DNA of 20,344 nt, taken from positions 1 to 20,344 of the IMG/VR virus record IMGVR_UViG_3300030099_000821. The stretch is one strand, 5' to 3'. The translations under genes were made by a program, and so were the position numbers. A model generated the notes under the pieces. The model saw nothing but the letters and a program-made list of their open reading frames with translations. It ran no database searches and had not been told where the DNA came from. This document shows, one piece after another, positions 15,650-20,344 of the stretch; the first letter of the stretch is position 1; each line of letters starts with the position of its first letter. This stretch comes from a virus.

Positions 15650-15873
15650 TAGTGTACTGTCTCAGGTTCAAATAAATTTTCTACTTCGTTTAGAAGCTCC
15701 TTTTCTTCCACTACGTTGTACAAGTACATAAACGCTGCGGACAGCATTTTCATGTCTTGTTCTTTCGGTGTTAGTTCTCTACGTTTCTCTGCTAAACTAA
15801 GAGCGCCCACAATCGTTGCCGCGTTGAGGGCGTTCTCATCAAGCCATAACTTTCTTCCATCAATCTGTTTCAT
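15649..15873 (-). CDS. Small acidic protein before terminase (terminase small subunit candidate by position)
   Basis: A 74-residue protein (MKQIDGRKLWLDENALNAATIV...) translationally coupled to large terminase (TAATG). It is largely predicted helical, with EKRRELTPKEQDMKMLSAAF in the middle and an acidic C-terminus (EEKELLNEVENLFEPE). Its place is where small terminase usually lies, but it is shorter than most small terminases and I see no clear helix-turn-helix, so the role is only suggested by position. No strong ribosome site precedes the ATG, which is 17 bp after the previous stop. Confidence 0.45.
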   Translation of the reverse strand: MKQIDGRKLWLDENALNAATIVGALSLAEKRRELTPKEQDMKMLSAAFMYLYNVVEEKELLNEVENLFEPETVH

Positions 15874-15890
15874 ACTACTTATTTGGTTGT

Positions 15891-16148
15891 TTATCTACGT
15901 CTCATTATTCTAGAGTGCGATCCTTTGCCGAATCGTGCTCTTTTAGGGCCAGCTGACTTACCATATCTAGGTCCGATGCCTTTTGCCCCAGTAGAGTATC
16001 TAGCATAACTAAAACTGTTAGGGTTCCTGCTATTAACGACAGTTCCTGCTGCAGCGTTCATGTCTCTAGTAACGCCCCTTCTTAGTACATGCTTTCTAAT
16101 CTTTTGTGTGTTGTGAATACCTGTTGGTCCACTTAAGAATTTAGCCAT
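15891..16148 (-). CDS. Small basic Gly/Arg-rich protein
   Basis: An 85-residue basic protein, unknown function. It begins MAKFLSGPTGIHNTQKIRKH and ends with Arg/Lys/Gly-rich sequence (GKSAGPKRARFGKGSHSRIM, then RRR). It has almost no acidic residues. A GGAG stands seven bases before ATG, and the ATG overlaps the stop of the upstream gene. It fits the cationic group described for 16909-18480, but is separated from it by three non-cationic genes. Possible roles, all inferred, are nucleic acid binding or packaging in the head. Confidence 0.65.
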   Translation of the reverse strand: MAKFLSGPTGIHNTQKIRKHVLRRGVTRDMNAAAGTVVNSRNPNSFSYARYSTGAKGIGPRYGKSAGPKRARFGKGSHSRIMRRR

Positions 16149-16350
16149 TGTAATTCTCCAATATTGTCCTCAGCTGTTTGCCTCGACCGAGTCGAGGCTT
16201 AGCTGTTAATTCTTTTATCTGAGAAAGGGTATGCATGTTTTTGGTAACTTTAAAAATAAGCATAGCTGTTGCCTTCTCAACGGAAATAAGCGCTTCAGAG
16301 ATAGCTATCTTTTCTTCGACTTCTTTAATTTTAATGCTGGTATTCAGCAT
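16141..16350 (-). CDS. Small helical protein, unknown
   Basis: A 69-residue protein with an amphipathic helical N-terminal two thirds (IKIKEVEEKIAISEALISVE) and a basic end (KPRLGRGKQLRTILENYNG). No family recognised. Its AGGAG overlaps the stop of the preceding membrane-protein gene and lies six bases before the ATG. It overlaps the next gene by eight bases, so it belongs to the same operon. Confidence 0.6.
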   Translation of the reverse strand: MLNTSIKIKEVEEKIAISEALISVEKATAMLIFKVTKNMHTLSQIKELTAKPRLGRGKQLRTILENYNG

Positions 16351-16359
16351 AATAATCTC

Positions 16360-16551
16360 CTAGTCGAGGAGTGGATTTCTATCCTTCGCTTTTCCGATAT
16401 TCAGAGCAAATCTGTCTATCCATTTATAAACTTTCGCCCATATTTTATCGTCCACAGGAGTATCTGTCATAGCTACTACTGCTGAACATACTGTTATGAG
16501 TATTGGAATAACTTGTATAAGTTTCCATACTACCATTATAAATTCAAACAT
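16360..16551 (-). CDS. Small membrane protein, holin-like candidate
   Basis: A 63-residue protein with one clear N-terminal membrane segment (MFEFIMVVWKLIQVIPILIT through about residue 27) followed by TDTPVDDKIWAKVYKWIDRFAL and NIGKAKDRN. The pattern (membrane helix, Thr-Pro-x-Asp-Asp, then an amphipathic helix ending ALNIGKAK) recalls small proteins of marine phages that are sometimes suggested to be holins; I have no functional evidence. A GGGAG lies seven bases before the ATG. No endolysin is visible in this window, so the lysis link is only by membrane topology. Confidence 0.55.
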   Translation of the reverse strand: MFEFIMVVWKLIQVIPILITVCSAVVAMTDTPVDDKIWAKVYKWIDRFALNIGKAKDRNPLLD

Positions 16552-16584
16552 ACTTTTTCTCCCAGAAGAGTTTGAATCTTCGCT

Positions 16585-16899
16585 TTAAGTAACGCCTGGA
16601 TTATTCCTAGCAGTTTGGGTCGGACTAAATGCCATACCCGGGGTGCCTATAACCTCATTGCTACTTGCCCAAAACTTATGTCTTGTAATTCTTTTCCATA
16701 ACATCAGTCTTTCATTTGGAAGTATTACTACACTCCCTATAACGTCTGAAGGGTCTGCAGAATTACCATGATATATAGTTTGGGTTGCATTACTAGTATT
16801 TACAAATAGTACTACACTAGTAATATCACTAAATGAAGTGGCAGTCTCTGGTGTCGTTGGACACGCTGCGCTATTACCACCTACTGAAAATGCTAACAT
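16585..16899 (-). CDS. Small beta-rich protein, unknown (possible virion surface protein)
   Basis: A 104-residue protein, neutral and beta-strand rich: SFSDITSVVLFVNTSNATQT (about 22-41), GSVVILPNERLMLWKR, KFWASSNEVIGTPGMAFS, and a terminal ARNNPGVT. It has almost no Lys and differs sharply in composition from the cationic genes just upstream. The strand pattern and Thr/Asn/Ser content resemble small decoration or fibre-attached proteins, but no family is recognised. A GGAGA lies upstream of ATG, 9 bp after the preceding stop. Confidence 0.6.
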   Translation of the reverse strand: MLAFSVGGNSAACPTTPETATSFSDITSVVLFVNTSNATQTIYHGNSADPSDVIGSVVILPNERLMLWKRITRHKFWASSNEVIGTPGMAFSPTQTARNNPGVT

Positions 16900-16908
16900 T
16901 TCGTTCTC

Positions 16909-17199
16909 CTACCATTTAACTTTGTTTGCCCAATATGCGGCAGACAATTTTCCCTTTGCTATGTTTCTACGGTGTCTCGCTTTAAAAGAACGTCTTTTTG
17001 CTTTCATTCGCGCTGACTCTCCCTTCTTAGGTTTCCCCGCAGTTTTAGCACCTTGCTGTCCAAATCGGATAGTCTTAATTTTATTTCCTACTTTGGCAAC
17101 GACAATGTGTGACTTTTTAGGGTGATTAGGTGTCCTTTTTGGTTTGTTATAACCTTTAACGCCTGCTCTTTTTAGTCTTGGATCTCTTTTTCTTGGCAT
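16909..17199 (-). CDS. Cationic small protein (RHRRNIAKGKLSAAYWANKVKW type)
   Basis: A 96-residue very basic protein. The N-terminus is MPRKRDPRLKRAGVKGYNKP; the middle has HIVVAKVGNKIKTIRFGQQG, a small beta pair; the end RSFKARHRRNIAKGK, then LSAAYWANKVKW, is a conserved terminus I remember from several marine phages, with no known function. A GGAG is found eight bases before ATG. Its first 44 bases overlap the end of the upstream cationic gene in another frame. With its beta pair and ordered C-terminus it is not just low-complexity sequence, so a folded nucleic-acid- or virion-binding protein is plausible. Confidence 0.72.
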   Translation of the reverse strand: MPRKRDPRLKRAGVKGYNKPKRTPNHPKKSHIVVAKVGNKIKTIRFGQQGAKTAGKPKKGESARMKAKRRSFKARHRRNIAKGKLSAAYWANKVKW

Positions 17200-17485
17200 T
17201 GTTTGCTCTCCGTAAACCTGCTTTTGCAGATTTAAAAATTGATGCGACTGTCTTCTTTCCCATCACTTTTGCTCGTTGTTCTCCAACTGTTAATATTTGT
17301 ATCTTTCTTGCATAAGACTTACGAACCCGTTTTACTTTTCGTACAGTTGCTCTGGCATCTTTTGCAGTAGCAAACTTGATTCTGACAGTATCCTTTGGGT
17401 TTTCGTCAGTATAAAGTCTTCTTCCAGACCCTTTAGGTTTTTTACCTGTTCCTTTTTTTGGATCTCTTCTTTTTCTTCTTACCAT
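17156..17485 (-). CDS. Cationic small protein, beta-alpha core
   Basis: A 109-residue protein with basic tails (MVRRKRRDPKKGTGKKPKGS at the start; KKKRSKTKKSRR at the end) around a core RRLYTDENPKDTVRIKFATA (21-40), DARATVRKVKRVRKSYARKI and QILTVGEQRAKVMGKKTVAS, probably strand-helix-strand-helix. Function unknown. No clear ribosome site; its ATG lies inside the upstream 50-residue gene, with 44 bp of overlap in another frame, so coupling is likely. The overlap encodes basic peptides in both frames because it is a purine-rich run. Confidence 0.68.
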   Translation of the reverse strand: MVRRKRRDPKKGTGKKPKGSGRRLYTDENPKDTVRIKFATAKDARATVRKVKRVRKSYARKIQILTVGEQRAKVMGKKTVASIFKSAKAGLRRANNAKKKRSKTKKSRR

Positions 17486-17594
17486 AGCCTGATGCGTATA
17501 TCGCCCTGCCTTGGCGTTCTGCAGCTTTCTTCGTTTTGTAAATCTTTCCAGACTTACCCCAACGATAACCGCCTTTAACGCGTCTTACGGGCAC
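17442..17594 (-). CDS. Cationic 50-residue protein (GGYRWGKSGK type), GTG start
   Basis: A 50-residue protein read from GTG at 17594 (frame start MPVRRVKGGYRWGKSGKIYK), with AGGAG five bases upstream. A longer frame open from ATG 17660 exists but its extra part (LMFVLLLKEKEEQQ) is unlike the rest and lies inside the upstream gene, so I prefer the GTG. The core GGYRWGKSGK.Y....AAERQG followed by RAIYASGYGKKKKKRSKK is a pattern I remember as widespread in small phage proteins of unknown function. The 5' end overlaps the previous gene by 20 bases. Confidence 0.75.
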   Translation of the reverse strand: MPVRRVKGGYRWGKSGKIYKTKKAAERQGRAIYASGYGKKKKKRSKKRNR

Positions 17595-17874
17595 GACGTC
17601 TCCTTGTTGTTCTTCTTTTTCTTTTAGTAAAAGTACGAACATTAGTTGGTTTACCACCAACTCCTTGTTTCCTTGCTCTCTTCCTACGAACGGCTGAAGC
17701 TATTTGTTTCTTTGACATTCGTCTAGCTTTTGCGGCTGGTACACATTTAGGGTAGCCACCTTTTCCTGCTTTCTTTCTTCCGCATTTGTGGTATCCGCCA
17801 CCTTTTTTAGGTCTTGAGATATCTACCCAGTTCTGCTTAAACCATTTACCTAATCCGCCTCTAGCCTTAGCCAC
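17575..17874 (-). CDS. Cationic small protein with Cys motif (WVDISRPKKGGG...YPKCVP), GTG start
   Basis: A 99-residue protein from GTG (17874-17872), GGGAG eight bases upstream. Residues about 5-50 form a compact motif: GGLGKWFKQNWVDISRPKKG (6-25), GGYHKCGRKKAGKGGYPKCV (26-45) with Cys31 and Cys44, then AAKARRMSKKQIASAVRRKR and KQGVGGKPTNV. I remember this motif in proteins of phages and bacteria that have only a DUF-type name. The last 25 residues are almost pure Arg/Lys/Thr (KRKRRTTRRRRARKTR), protamine-like. It overlaps its neighbours by 8 and 20 bases. Confidence 0.75.
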   Translation of the reverse strand: MAKARGGLGKWFKQNWVDISRPKKGGGYHKCGRKKAGKGGYPKCVPAAKARRMSKKQIASAVRRKRARKQGVGGKPTNVRTFTKRKRRTTRRRRARKTR

Positions 17875-18055
17875 GTCTATATCTCCCGCCTCGCTTCTTG
17901 TATTCTCTTACAAGCCAAGCGTTCGCATACGCTGAAGGATAAACTGCAAACTTTCTTCTAGCAGCAGCTTTGACTCTAGCATATAAAGCTTTATTAGTAG
18001 GAATATTTCTTTTTGCTTTAGTGCTTCTTCGAGCCTTCCTTCTTTTTCTAGCCAT
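17867..18055 (-). CDS. Cationic small protein (YPSAYANAWLVREYKKRGG type)
   Basis: A 62-residue protein. A basic N-terminus (MARKRRKARRSTKAKRN) precedes a likely folded part IPTNKALYARVKAAARRKFA (18-37), VYPSAYANAWLVREYKKRGG (38-57). This latter part is a conserved motif that I remember from phage and bacterial small proteins of unknown function. The ATG shares a base with the upstream stop (TAATG) and AGGTAGGAAG precedes it. Confidence 0.75.
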   Translation of the reverse strand: MARKRRKARRSTKAKRNIPTNKALYARVKAAARRKFAVYPSAYANAWLVREYKKRGGRYRRG

Positions 18056-18237
18056 TATCTTCCTACCTTTCTCTGTGCCGCTTTGTGCGCCTGGGTAAAT
18101 GTTTTACCTTGTAGCATTAGTCGTCTCATCATAGCCATATGCTTTCTAGTATGATGTTTAGCATGACGTCTCATAGTTGCTTGTTGACGTTTAGTAAGAG
18201 TTTTTCTTTTGGTTTTTCTTTTTCGTCTAACAGCCAT
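18055..18237 (-). CDS. Cationic His/Met-rich small protein
   Basis: A 60-residue protein with 22 Lys/Arg, 5 His and 6 Met: MAVRRKRKTKRKTLTKRQQA, TMRRHAKHHTRKHMAMMRRL, MLQGKTFTQAHKAAQRKVGR. The middle is probably a single amphipathic helix, with all His and Met on a limited stretch. Strong ribosome site (AGGAGG, 4 bases before the ATG). Function unknown; the composition suits DNA or RNA binding, and the His cluster could bind metal. Confidence 0.75.
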   Translation of the reverse strand: MAVRRKRKTKRKTLTKRQQATMRRHAKHHTRKHMAMMRRLMLQGKTFTQAHKAAQRKVGR

Positions 18238-18316
18238 GATGCCTCCTCATGCTTTTGCGTTTCTTCCTGCCACCTTTTTTCTTTTTCTTCTTTTTAGGTT
18301 TGTAATGATATGGCAT
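18227..18316 (-). CDS. Very short Lys-rich protein (29 residues)
   Basis: A 29-residue frame, ATG 18316-18314 sharing a base with the upstream stop (TAATG) and ending TAG 18229-18227, overlapping the next start. It reads MPYHYKPKKKKKKKGG and so on, ending MRRHHGC; 11 Lys and 4 Arg out of 29. AGAGG is about eight bases before the ATG. I remember similar MPYHY...KKKK small proteins in marine phages. Short but well coupled and with the same composition as its neighbours, so probably real. Confidence 0.55.
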   Translation of the reverse strand: MPYHYKPKKKKKKKGGRKKRKSMRRHHGC

Positions 18317-18480
18317 TATTTTCTACCTCTCAACTTCCGTAAAATTGCTTGTTGCAATTTCTTTGGCAATCTTTTTTGAGCGGCTGTCAAACCTTTTCTC
18401 TTTTTCTTACCGTTCTTTCTTTTCTTGCTTTTCATCGGACGGCCTCTTCTTTTGCCGTACGTTCCTTTACCTGATGGCAT
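18316..18480 (-). CDS. Cationic 54-residue protein (MPSGKGTYG type)
   Basis: A 54-residue protein, MPSGKGTYGKRRGRPMKSKK then a Lys/Arg run, then LTAAQKRLPKKLQQAILRKL. 24 of 54 residues are Lys or Arg. Both ends are patterned rather than random: the N-terminal GKGTYG.+.GRP and the C-terminal LPKKLQQAIL recall a small protein widespread in marine phages. GGAG lies six bases before the ATG. Function unknown; GRP is reminiscent of AT-hook minor-groove binding (here RGRPM), which would be consistent with DNA condensation but is only an idea. Confidence 0.68.
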   Translation of the reverse strand: MPSGKGTYGKRRGRPMKSKKRKNGKKKRKGLTAAQKRLPKKLQQAILRKLRGRK

Positions 18481-18507
18481 AACGCTCTCCCAATAGACCT
18501 AAGTCTC

Positions 18508-18657
18508 CTATCTAAGCGAACGTGGAAGTTTCCCTCTTTTTTGTCGCTGTAGATTCTTTTTACGAGCCGCTAACATTGCTGCTCGTTTCTCAGCTGCAGT
18601 AATAACTTTTTCTTCTACTGCTTGCTCTTCTTGATTGATTGATTTATCCGTTTGCAT
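18508..18657 (-). CDS. Small charged protein, 49 residues
   Basis: Read from ATG 18657 (MQTDKSINQEEQAVEEKVIT), which has AGAGG nine bases upstream; an ATG at 18708 would run 51 bases further into the upstream gene and has no better ribosome site. Acidic in the first half, basic in the second (KKNLQRQKRGKLPRSLR), mostly helical. No family recognised. It overlaps the previous gene by 14 bases. Confidence 0.55.
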   Translation of the reverse strand: MQTDKSINQEEQAVEEKVITAAEKRAAMLAARKKNLQRQKRGKLPRSLR

Positions 18658-18820
18658 GTTGTAATGCCTCTTTTTCGCTATCAAACTTCCATAGTCTACC
18701 GTTGACATCGCGTAGACACCACTTACCTCTTTTTAAATAAAGGTCATACCCTTTTGGTAATTTTGCTTCTTTTACCTTTGGGCTTTTTGCTACATCTTTT
18801 TTATCGTATTCTAATTCCAT
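18644..18820 (-). CDS. Small protein, 58 residues, unknown
   Basis: Start chosen at ATG 18820 (MELEYDKKDVAKSPKVKEAK) with AGGAG five bases upstream; the frame is also open from 18847, but that start lies within the upstream gene and lacks a ribosome site. The second half, KGYDLYLKRGKWCLRDVNGR then LWKFDSEKEALQHANG, looks like a small two-strand plus helix domain with a WCLRD...G..W.F pattern, perhaps a ligand- or nucleic-acid-binding fold. Family not recognised. Confidence 0.62.
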   Translation of the reverse strand: MELEYDKKDVAKSPKVKEAKLPKGYDLYLKRGKWCLRDVNGRLWKFDSEKEALQHANG

Positions 18821-18828
18821 TATTTCTC

Positions 18829-19059
18829 CTATGGGTGCATTTGCCACATTGAATATATGACCCCAGCACCTCCCACAATGATTGTGCCTGCAACACTTAT
18901 TAGTATTGTCTCAATTCGTGTTATTGATGATTCAACACCGTCAAACCGTTTAGCAGACCTCCCTTCAATACCTTGGAGCTGATTAAATACAGTTTTCCAG
19001 CGCTCTTCACAAATGGCTTCGTGCTTTTTTAACTCGGCACTTAGTTCTTCGACTTCCAT
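18829..19059 (-). CDS. Coiled-coil plus membrane-helix protein, XhlA/holin-like
   Basis: A 76-residue protein, first gene after promoter P1. Residues 1-50 are charged helix (MEVEELSAELKKHEAICEER, WKTVFNQLQGIEGRSAKRFD), then a membrane segment at about 50-72 (ETILISVAGTIIVGGAGVIY), ending SMWQMHP. The layout (soluble coiled coil, C-terminal membrane helix) and the motif KKHEAICEERWK recall XhlA-type hemolysin or holin-accessory proteins. A role in lysis is thus possible but is not shown by the sequence. GGAG precedes the ATG, which lies about 35 bases after the expected transcription start. Confidence 0.6.
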   Translation of the reverse strand: MEVEELSAELKKHEAICEERWKTVFNQLQGIEGRSAKRFDGVESSITRIETILISVAGTIIVGGAGVIYSMWQMHP

Positions 19060-19080
19060 TACCTAGCTCCTGTTTACTTG

Positions 19081-19096
19081 TGTATATTTTTATACA
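19081..19096 (-). promoter_or_regulatory. Palindrome at promoter P1 start site, possible operator
   Basis: TGTATA-TTTT-TATACA is a perfect inverted repeat with 6-bp arms, lying 6-21 bp downstream of the -10, that is around +1 to +16. A dimeric repressor bound there would block initiation. It is AT-rich, so chance cannot be excluded; P2 lacks a similar palindrome. Confidence 0.45.
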
Positions 19097-19102
19097 ACTT
19101 AA

Positions 19103-19131
19103 ATTATACCAAAATTACAGGGTCATGTCAA
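19103..19131 (-). promoter_or_regulatory. Sigma70-type promoter P1 (late operon start)
   Basis: TTGACA (19131-19126), 17-bp spacer, TATAAT (19108-19103), both exact consensus. It is just downstream of the adenylate cyclase stop (TAG 19137-19135) and reads into the small-gene operon and terminase. Expected start near 19096. The upstream 18-bp block is identical to that of P2. Confidence 0.87.
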
Positions 19132-19142
19132 GAACTATTTTT
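19125..19142 (-). repeat. 18-bp promoter repeat, copy 1 (covers cyclase stop codon)
   Basis: AAAAATAGTTCTTGACAT, identical to 14320-14337. Here the block includes the last Lys codon and TAG stop of the adenylate cyclase. Two exact copies with both -35 hexamers in register are unlikely by chance and suggest common origin or shared regulation. Confidence 0.85.
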
Positions 19143-20344
19143 CGATGGTATAAATTTTAACTGGTTCAGACTTTCCTTTCACCGTGACCTCGTCTAAGAA
19201 CTTATAGTCGAATCCGTCGACCATGCTGTACTCTGATATTATAAGATCGGTGTCATAGGTTTTACAAGATGATTCAAGTCTAGCAGCGAGATTAACAGCG
19301 TCGCCGAGAACACTATAATCAAAGCGACTATTACTACCCATATTACCGACAACACACGGTCCTGTATTGATTCCGACTCCAGTATTGATTTCAGGGCTTC
19401 CTTCATTCCTGAGAACATCATTTAACTCCTCTAAAGCTACTCTCATCTCGAGAGCGCACTCTGTGGCTTTTCTTTCTTGGTCTTCGACATCGAGAGGTGC
19501 GTTCCAAAAAGCCATGATGCAGTCTCCCATGTATTTATCTATTGTTCCCTCGTGTTTGAGTATGATATCAGTCTGATTAGTTAAAAAACGATTAACCAGT
19601 TCCACTAATTTTTGTGGGTCAGACTGATAAAATTCTGAAATCGGGGTGAAACCTCGGATATCAGAAAAAAGGAAAGTCATTCGTTTTGTCACCCCACCCA
19701 ATCTCAGTAATTTTGGATTATTTTGGAGTATTTCTACTTGGGCAGGGCTAACATACGTCCCAAATTGTTGTTTAATCTGTAATCTCAACAAATATTGAGT
19801 AATAAAACTATGAAATTGTACAATACTCCAGAATAAAAACAGGATAACTAGCGTGCCAGAAACGTCAAATAAGTAGGAAGACTCAACAAGCTTCCAAGAA
19901 GCGAAGCCAGTACCTCCTAATAGTGCTAAAATGACGGGTAGGCTGAGCCAAATGTTGTTAGCTACAGCCATAATTAGTACCATTCCGATAAGTATGATAC
20001 CAAGTTCTGCTAAAAAGCTCCAAGATGGCTGTGAAAGAGGCTCTCCGCTGATTAAAGTGTTAAGAACTGTTGCCTGAACTTCGTGAGGATACTTTGGACC
20101 GCCTGGAGTTGCTACAAGAGGAGCCACTCCCTCTGCAGTCACACCAAAAATCACAAATGGTGCCGGGATTGGCTCCTTCATGTATTCGGCTGCTGTCTGT
20201 CTGTAAAATTTTGTGTTCCAATTTGCAAATACAAGACCGTTTTCATTAGTAGTCAACTTACCATAAGCTGGTATTCGTACCCACTCGACTCCAGTCTCTT
20301 CAGTTTTTATCTGATAGCTTGGGTCTCCAACCGCAAGTCGTAAC
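19135..20344 (-). CDS. CHASE2-type membrane class III adenylate cyclase, 5' end cut by window
   Basis: About 402 residues visible; the frame stays open to the right edge, so the true start is outside (TTG at 20256 is internal). Order: the end of an extracytoplasmic CHASE2 sensor (GDPSYQIKTEETGVEWVRIP, FVIFGVTAEGVAP, TPGGPKYPHEVQA), three membrane helices at about 108-129, 130-149 and 161-180 of the visible part, a linker, then a class III cyclase domain. Catalytic marks: FSDIRGFT (metal Asp at 19662-19660), DKYMGDCIMAFW (second metal Asp; Lys that reads adenine), and VLGDAVNLAARLES (adenine-reading Asp, transition-state Asn and Arg). The Lys/Asp pair indicates ATP, hence cAMP. All key residues are present. 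C+G and codon use look higher and different from the phage genes, so it is likely a bacterial gene next to a prophage; a phage-carried cyclase is the alternative. Confidence 0.92.
   Translation of the reverse strand, partial: LRLAVGDPSYQIKTEETGVEWVRIPAYGKLTTNENGLVFANWNTKFYRQTAAEYMKEPIPAPFVIFGVTAEGVAPLVATPGGPKYPHEVQATVLNTLISGEPLSQPSWSFLAELGIILIGMVLIMAVANNIWLSLPVILALLGGTGFASWKLVESSYLFDVSGTLVILFLFWSIVQFHSFITQYLLRLQIKQQFGTYVSPAQVEILQNNPKLLRLGGVTKRMTFLFSDIRGFTPISEFYQSDPQKLVELVNRFLTNQTDIILKHEGTIDKYMGDCIMAFWNAPLDVEDQERKATECALEMRVALEELNDVLRNEGSPEINTGVGINTGPCVVGNMGSNSRFDYSVLGDAVNLAARLESSCKTYDTDLIISEYSMVDGFDYKFLDEVTVKGKSEPVKIYTIEK

Noticed and set aside
16530-16565. Possible TATAAT upstream of 16360 gene
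   Set aside because: No -35 hexamer at suitable spacing and it overlaps coding sequence.
17442-17660. Longer 72-residue version of the 50-residue cationic gene
   Set aside because: The upstream ATG has no ribosome site and the extra residues are unlike the family; GTG 17594 with AGGAG is a better start.
17156-18480. Poly-Lys/Arg frames as a sequencing or low-complexity artefact
   Set aside because: Each frame has a start signal, coupled junctions and ordered motifs, so an artefact is unlikely.
18644-18847. Longer 67-residue version from ATG 18847
   Set aside because: It lies within the XhlA-like gene; ATG 18820 has an AGGAG at ideal spacing.
1-20344. tRNA, rRNA, CRISPR array, IS element, integrase
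   Set aside because: Looked for repeats with spacers, cloverleaf-like sequence and recombinase-type products; none seen.

Overview
The window reads as the late (packaging, head and tail) region of a tailed, siphovirus-type phage or prophage, AT-rich and almost wholly coded on the minus strand, so transcription runs from right to left. Tightly coupled genes (ATGA and TAATG junctions), HK97-type head genes, lambda-type tail genes (G/GT, M, L) and a 1344-residue tape measure support this. The small cationic proteins resemble, from memory, families common in marine phage genomes, so a marine bacterial host is my guess. No tRNA, rRNA, IS element, integrase or CRISPR array was seen.

Layout, in transcription order. 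(1) 20344-19135: the 3' part of a membrane-bound CHASE2-class III adenylate cyclase, cut by the window edge. It is either the flanking host gene or an unusual phage-carried gene. (2) 19131-19103: a consensus sigma70-type promoter with a palindrome at the expected start site. (3) 19059-15649: about sixteen very small genes, namely a holin/XhlA-like membrane protein, a block of at least nine short Lys/Arg-rich protamine-like proteins, a second small membrane protein, a few unknowns, and a 74-residue gene just before terminase. (4) 15649-14351: large terminase. (5) 14326-14298: a second consensus promoter that shares an 18-bp block with the first. (6) 14278-10401: HNH endonuclease, portal, a small protein with an HNH-associated-repeat motif, and a single-polypeptide prohead protease-scaffold-major capsid fusion, closed by a strong UUCG hairpin. 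(7) 10346-6451: head-tail adaptor, a long neck/tail-completion candidate, tail terminator and major tail protein, closed by a second UUCG hairpin. (8) 6396-1: tail assembly chaperones G and GT (joined by a -1 frameshift), tape measure, and the tip proteins M and L. L runs off the left edge.

How the genes work together: the terminase and HNH enzyme package DNA through the portal into a shell built from the protease-capsid fusion. The adaptor, neck and tail-terminator proteins close the head and cap the tail. The tail tube assembles on the tape measure with help from G/GT and starts from the M/L tip. The most unusual points are the cationic micro-gene block, the adenylate cyclase whose stop codon lies inside the phage promoter repeat, an internal start within the protease-capsid fusion, and the twin promoters.
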